DNA of 64,000 nucleotides, from positions 1,074,505 through 1,138,504 of the forward strand of contig NZ_KI911562.1 in the NCBI RefSeq assembly GCF_000515315.1. The letters run 5' to 3'. A program made the position numbers and the translations under genes. Positions 60,200 through 64,000 of the stretch are shown in pieces. The notes beneath the pieces were generated by a model. It saw only the letters and a program-made list of their open reading frames with translations. It was not told the DNA's origin and made no database searches. How positions within the stretch are numbered: position 1 is the first letter of the stretch; every line of letters begins with the position of its first letter. This DNA is from Asinibacterium sp. OR53. GTDB taxonomy: Bacteria; Bacteroidota; Bacteroidia; Chitinophagales; Chitinophagaceae.

Positions 60200-61320
60200 T
60201 GAAATATCAGTTCAAAACATATTTCTTTATTGCAACGCTGCTGGTTGGCTCCTGTAAGAACCATCAACAAGAGCAGGCAGCGAACGCAGGTAAAAAAGAC
60301 AGCATGCTTTCCTGCGAAAAAAATCTGCCGCAACGTTTTGCAGTAAAGAAAACAGACAGCATCACTATTGCCGAAGGAAAAATTTCGCATGAAGGCATGG
60401 TGTGGATTGCCGGAGGCACATTCGCCATGGGCGCATCGGATGATGAAGGAAGACCCGATGAATACCCGCAGCACCAGGTTAAGCTGGATGGTTTCTGGAT
60501 GGATGCGAATGAAGTGACCAATGCCGATTTTAAACAATTCGTGAAGGCAACCGGTTATATCACTACAGCAGAAAAAGCGCCGGACTGGGAAGAGATGAAA
60601 AAACAATTACCTCCTGGTACGCCAAAGCCCGATGAAAGCCAATTGGTAGCTGCCTCGCTTGTGTTTACACAGCCGGATCATCCCGTTCCTTTAACAGATG
60701 TATCGCAATGGTGGAGCTGGGTAAAAGGCGCTAACTGGAAACATCCTGAAGGCCCCAACAGCAATATCAATGGTAAAGACCATTACCCGGTGGTACATAT
60801 TTCCTGGGATGATGCTGTAGCATACTGCAAATGGGCCGGTAAACGTTTGCCCACCGAAGCGGAATGGGAATATGCAGCGAGGGGTGGACTGGCTAATGCC
60901 AAATATCCCTGGGGCAATGAAGCCATTGAATCGGGTAAACCCAAAGCCAATACCTGGCAGGGTGTTTTTCCTGTGAAAAATACCGATTGGGATCATTTCG
61001 ACAGGCTGGCGCCTGTGCGGTCTTTCGCTCCCAACGGATATGGCTTGTACGATATGGCCGGTAATGTTTGGGAGTGGACGGCAGACTGGTATCGTCCTGA
61101 TTATTATCAATCAATGAAAAATACAGTAACGGCTAATCCAACAGGCCCTTCGTCCAGCTATGATCCTATGGAACCTACTGTTCCCAAGAAAGTGGTGCGC
61201 GGCGGGTCGTTCATGTGCAACGCTTCTTATTGTAAAGGGTACAGGGTAACATCGCGAATGAAAACTTCTACGGATACGGGACTGGAGCATACAGGCTTCC
61301 GTTGTGTGGCATCAAAATAG
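60199..61320 (+). CDS. Formylglycine-generating enzyme (SUMF1/FGE type), lipoprotein
   Basis: A 373-residue lipoprotein (lipobox VGSC, Cys19) whose main domain is the FGE-sulfatase fold: GTFAMGASDDEGRPDEYPQH, FWMDANEVTNADFKQF, KRLPTEAEWEYAARGG, GLYDMAGNVWEW, VRGGSFMCNASYCKGYR. C340 and C345 match the two active-site Cys residues of aerobic copper-dependent FGE, so this is likely a real maturase and not merely a FGE-like protein. It directly follows the second sulfatase, consistent with oxygen-dependent activation of the two sulfatases in the envelope. Confidence 0.93.
   Translation: MKYQFKTYFFIATLLVGSCKNHQQEQAANAGKKDSMLSCEKNLPQRFAVKKTDSITIAEGKISHEGMVWIAGGTFAMGASDDEGRPDEYPQHQVKLDGFWMDANEVTNADFKQFVKATGYITTAEKAPDWEEMKKQLPPGTPKPDESQLVAASLVFTQPDHPVPLTDVSQWWSWVKGANWKHPEGPNSNINGKDHYPVVHISWDDAVAYCKWAGKRLPTEAEWEYAARGGLANAKYPWGNEAIESGKPKANTWQGVFPVKNTDWDHFDRLAPVRSFAPNGYGLYDMAGNVWEWTADWYRPDYYQSMKNTVTANPTGPSSSYDPMEPTVPKKVVRGGSFMCNASYCKGYRVTSRMKTSTDTGLEHTGFRCVASK

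Positions 61321-64000
<2,680 letters not shown>

Overview
The window looks like a chromosomal segment of a member of the phylum Bacteroidota, most likely the family Chitinophagaceae. The evidence is a gliding-motility gene (gldC), an IPExxxVDY-family protein, a DUF6089 outer-membrane protein, a bamA-skp-skp-murI block, many exported proteins ending their signal peptides in AQ, and repeated TAnnTTTG promoter elements (the Bacteroidota -7 box) in place of sigma70 boxes and Shine-Dalgarno sites. No rRNA, tRNA, insertion sequence, prophage or CRISPR array was seen.

Layout. 1-18 kb: housekeeping and envelope genes. These are the N-terminal half of carbamoyl-phosphate synthase, a Bcp peroxiredoxin, a class A beta-lactamase-like hydrolase, feoB with a palindromic operator, a degenerate M28 peptidase, pterin dehydratase, birA, rsfS, ftsH, a LUD protein, lpxH, an MscS channel, a MerR regulator, hydroxyacyl-CoA dehydrogenase, a DUF885 lipoprotein and a glycosyltransferase. 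17.6-31 kb: gldC, yqeY, cvpA, nadK, uppS, bamA, two skp-like chaperones, murI, then rpmH-rnpA-yidD. 31-36.9 kb: superoxide dismutase, a 9 x 42-bp minisatellite, tadA, and the glycerol operon glpD-glpK-glpF.

36.9-47.6 kb is a glycoside oxidation cluster in two divergent operons. It contains a DUF1080 protein, a lipoprotein cytochrome c, three TIM-barrel isomerase/epimerase-type proteins, two Gfo/Idh/MocA oxidoreductases, an MFS permease, a GMC flavoprotein and its Tat-exported subunit 3. The set fits a 3-keto-glycoside route: periplasmic oxidation at C3 with electrons passed to cytochrome c, elimination/hydration of the keto-glycoside, import, and reduction. A candidate palindromic operator lies between the two operons.

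47.7-52.4 kb: an OsmC/mono-cluster ferredoxin fusion, then an AT-rich island carrying what reads as a toxin-antitoxin-chaperone (TAC) module: HigB/RelE-like toxin, XRE antitoxin with a C-terminal extension, and a SecB-like chaperone, preceded by its own palindromes. A RecQ helicase with a histone H1-like tail follows. 52.5-54.7 kb: kdsD and manC for surface sugars. 54.7-64 kb: a polysaccharide-degradation operon (sulfatase, GH95, sulfatase, lipoprotein formylglycine-generating enzyme, GH2 running off the end) suited to a sulfated fucose/galactose-containing glycan.

The most notable items are the TAC module, the 3-keto-glycoside cluster, the phased 21/42-bp repeat array upstream of the superoxide dismutase gene, the operator over feoB, the carB half-gene, the pseudo-peptidase, and a set of genes whose promoter box sits only 3-6 nt before the ATG (predicted leaderless). 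All functions are inferred from reading the sequence; no database search was run.
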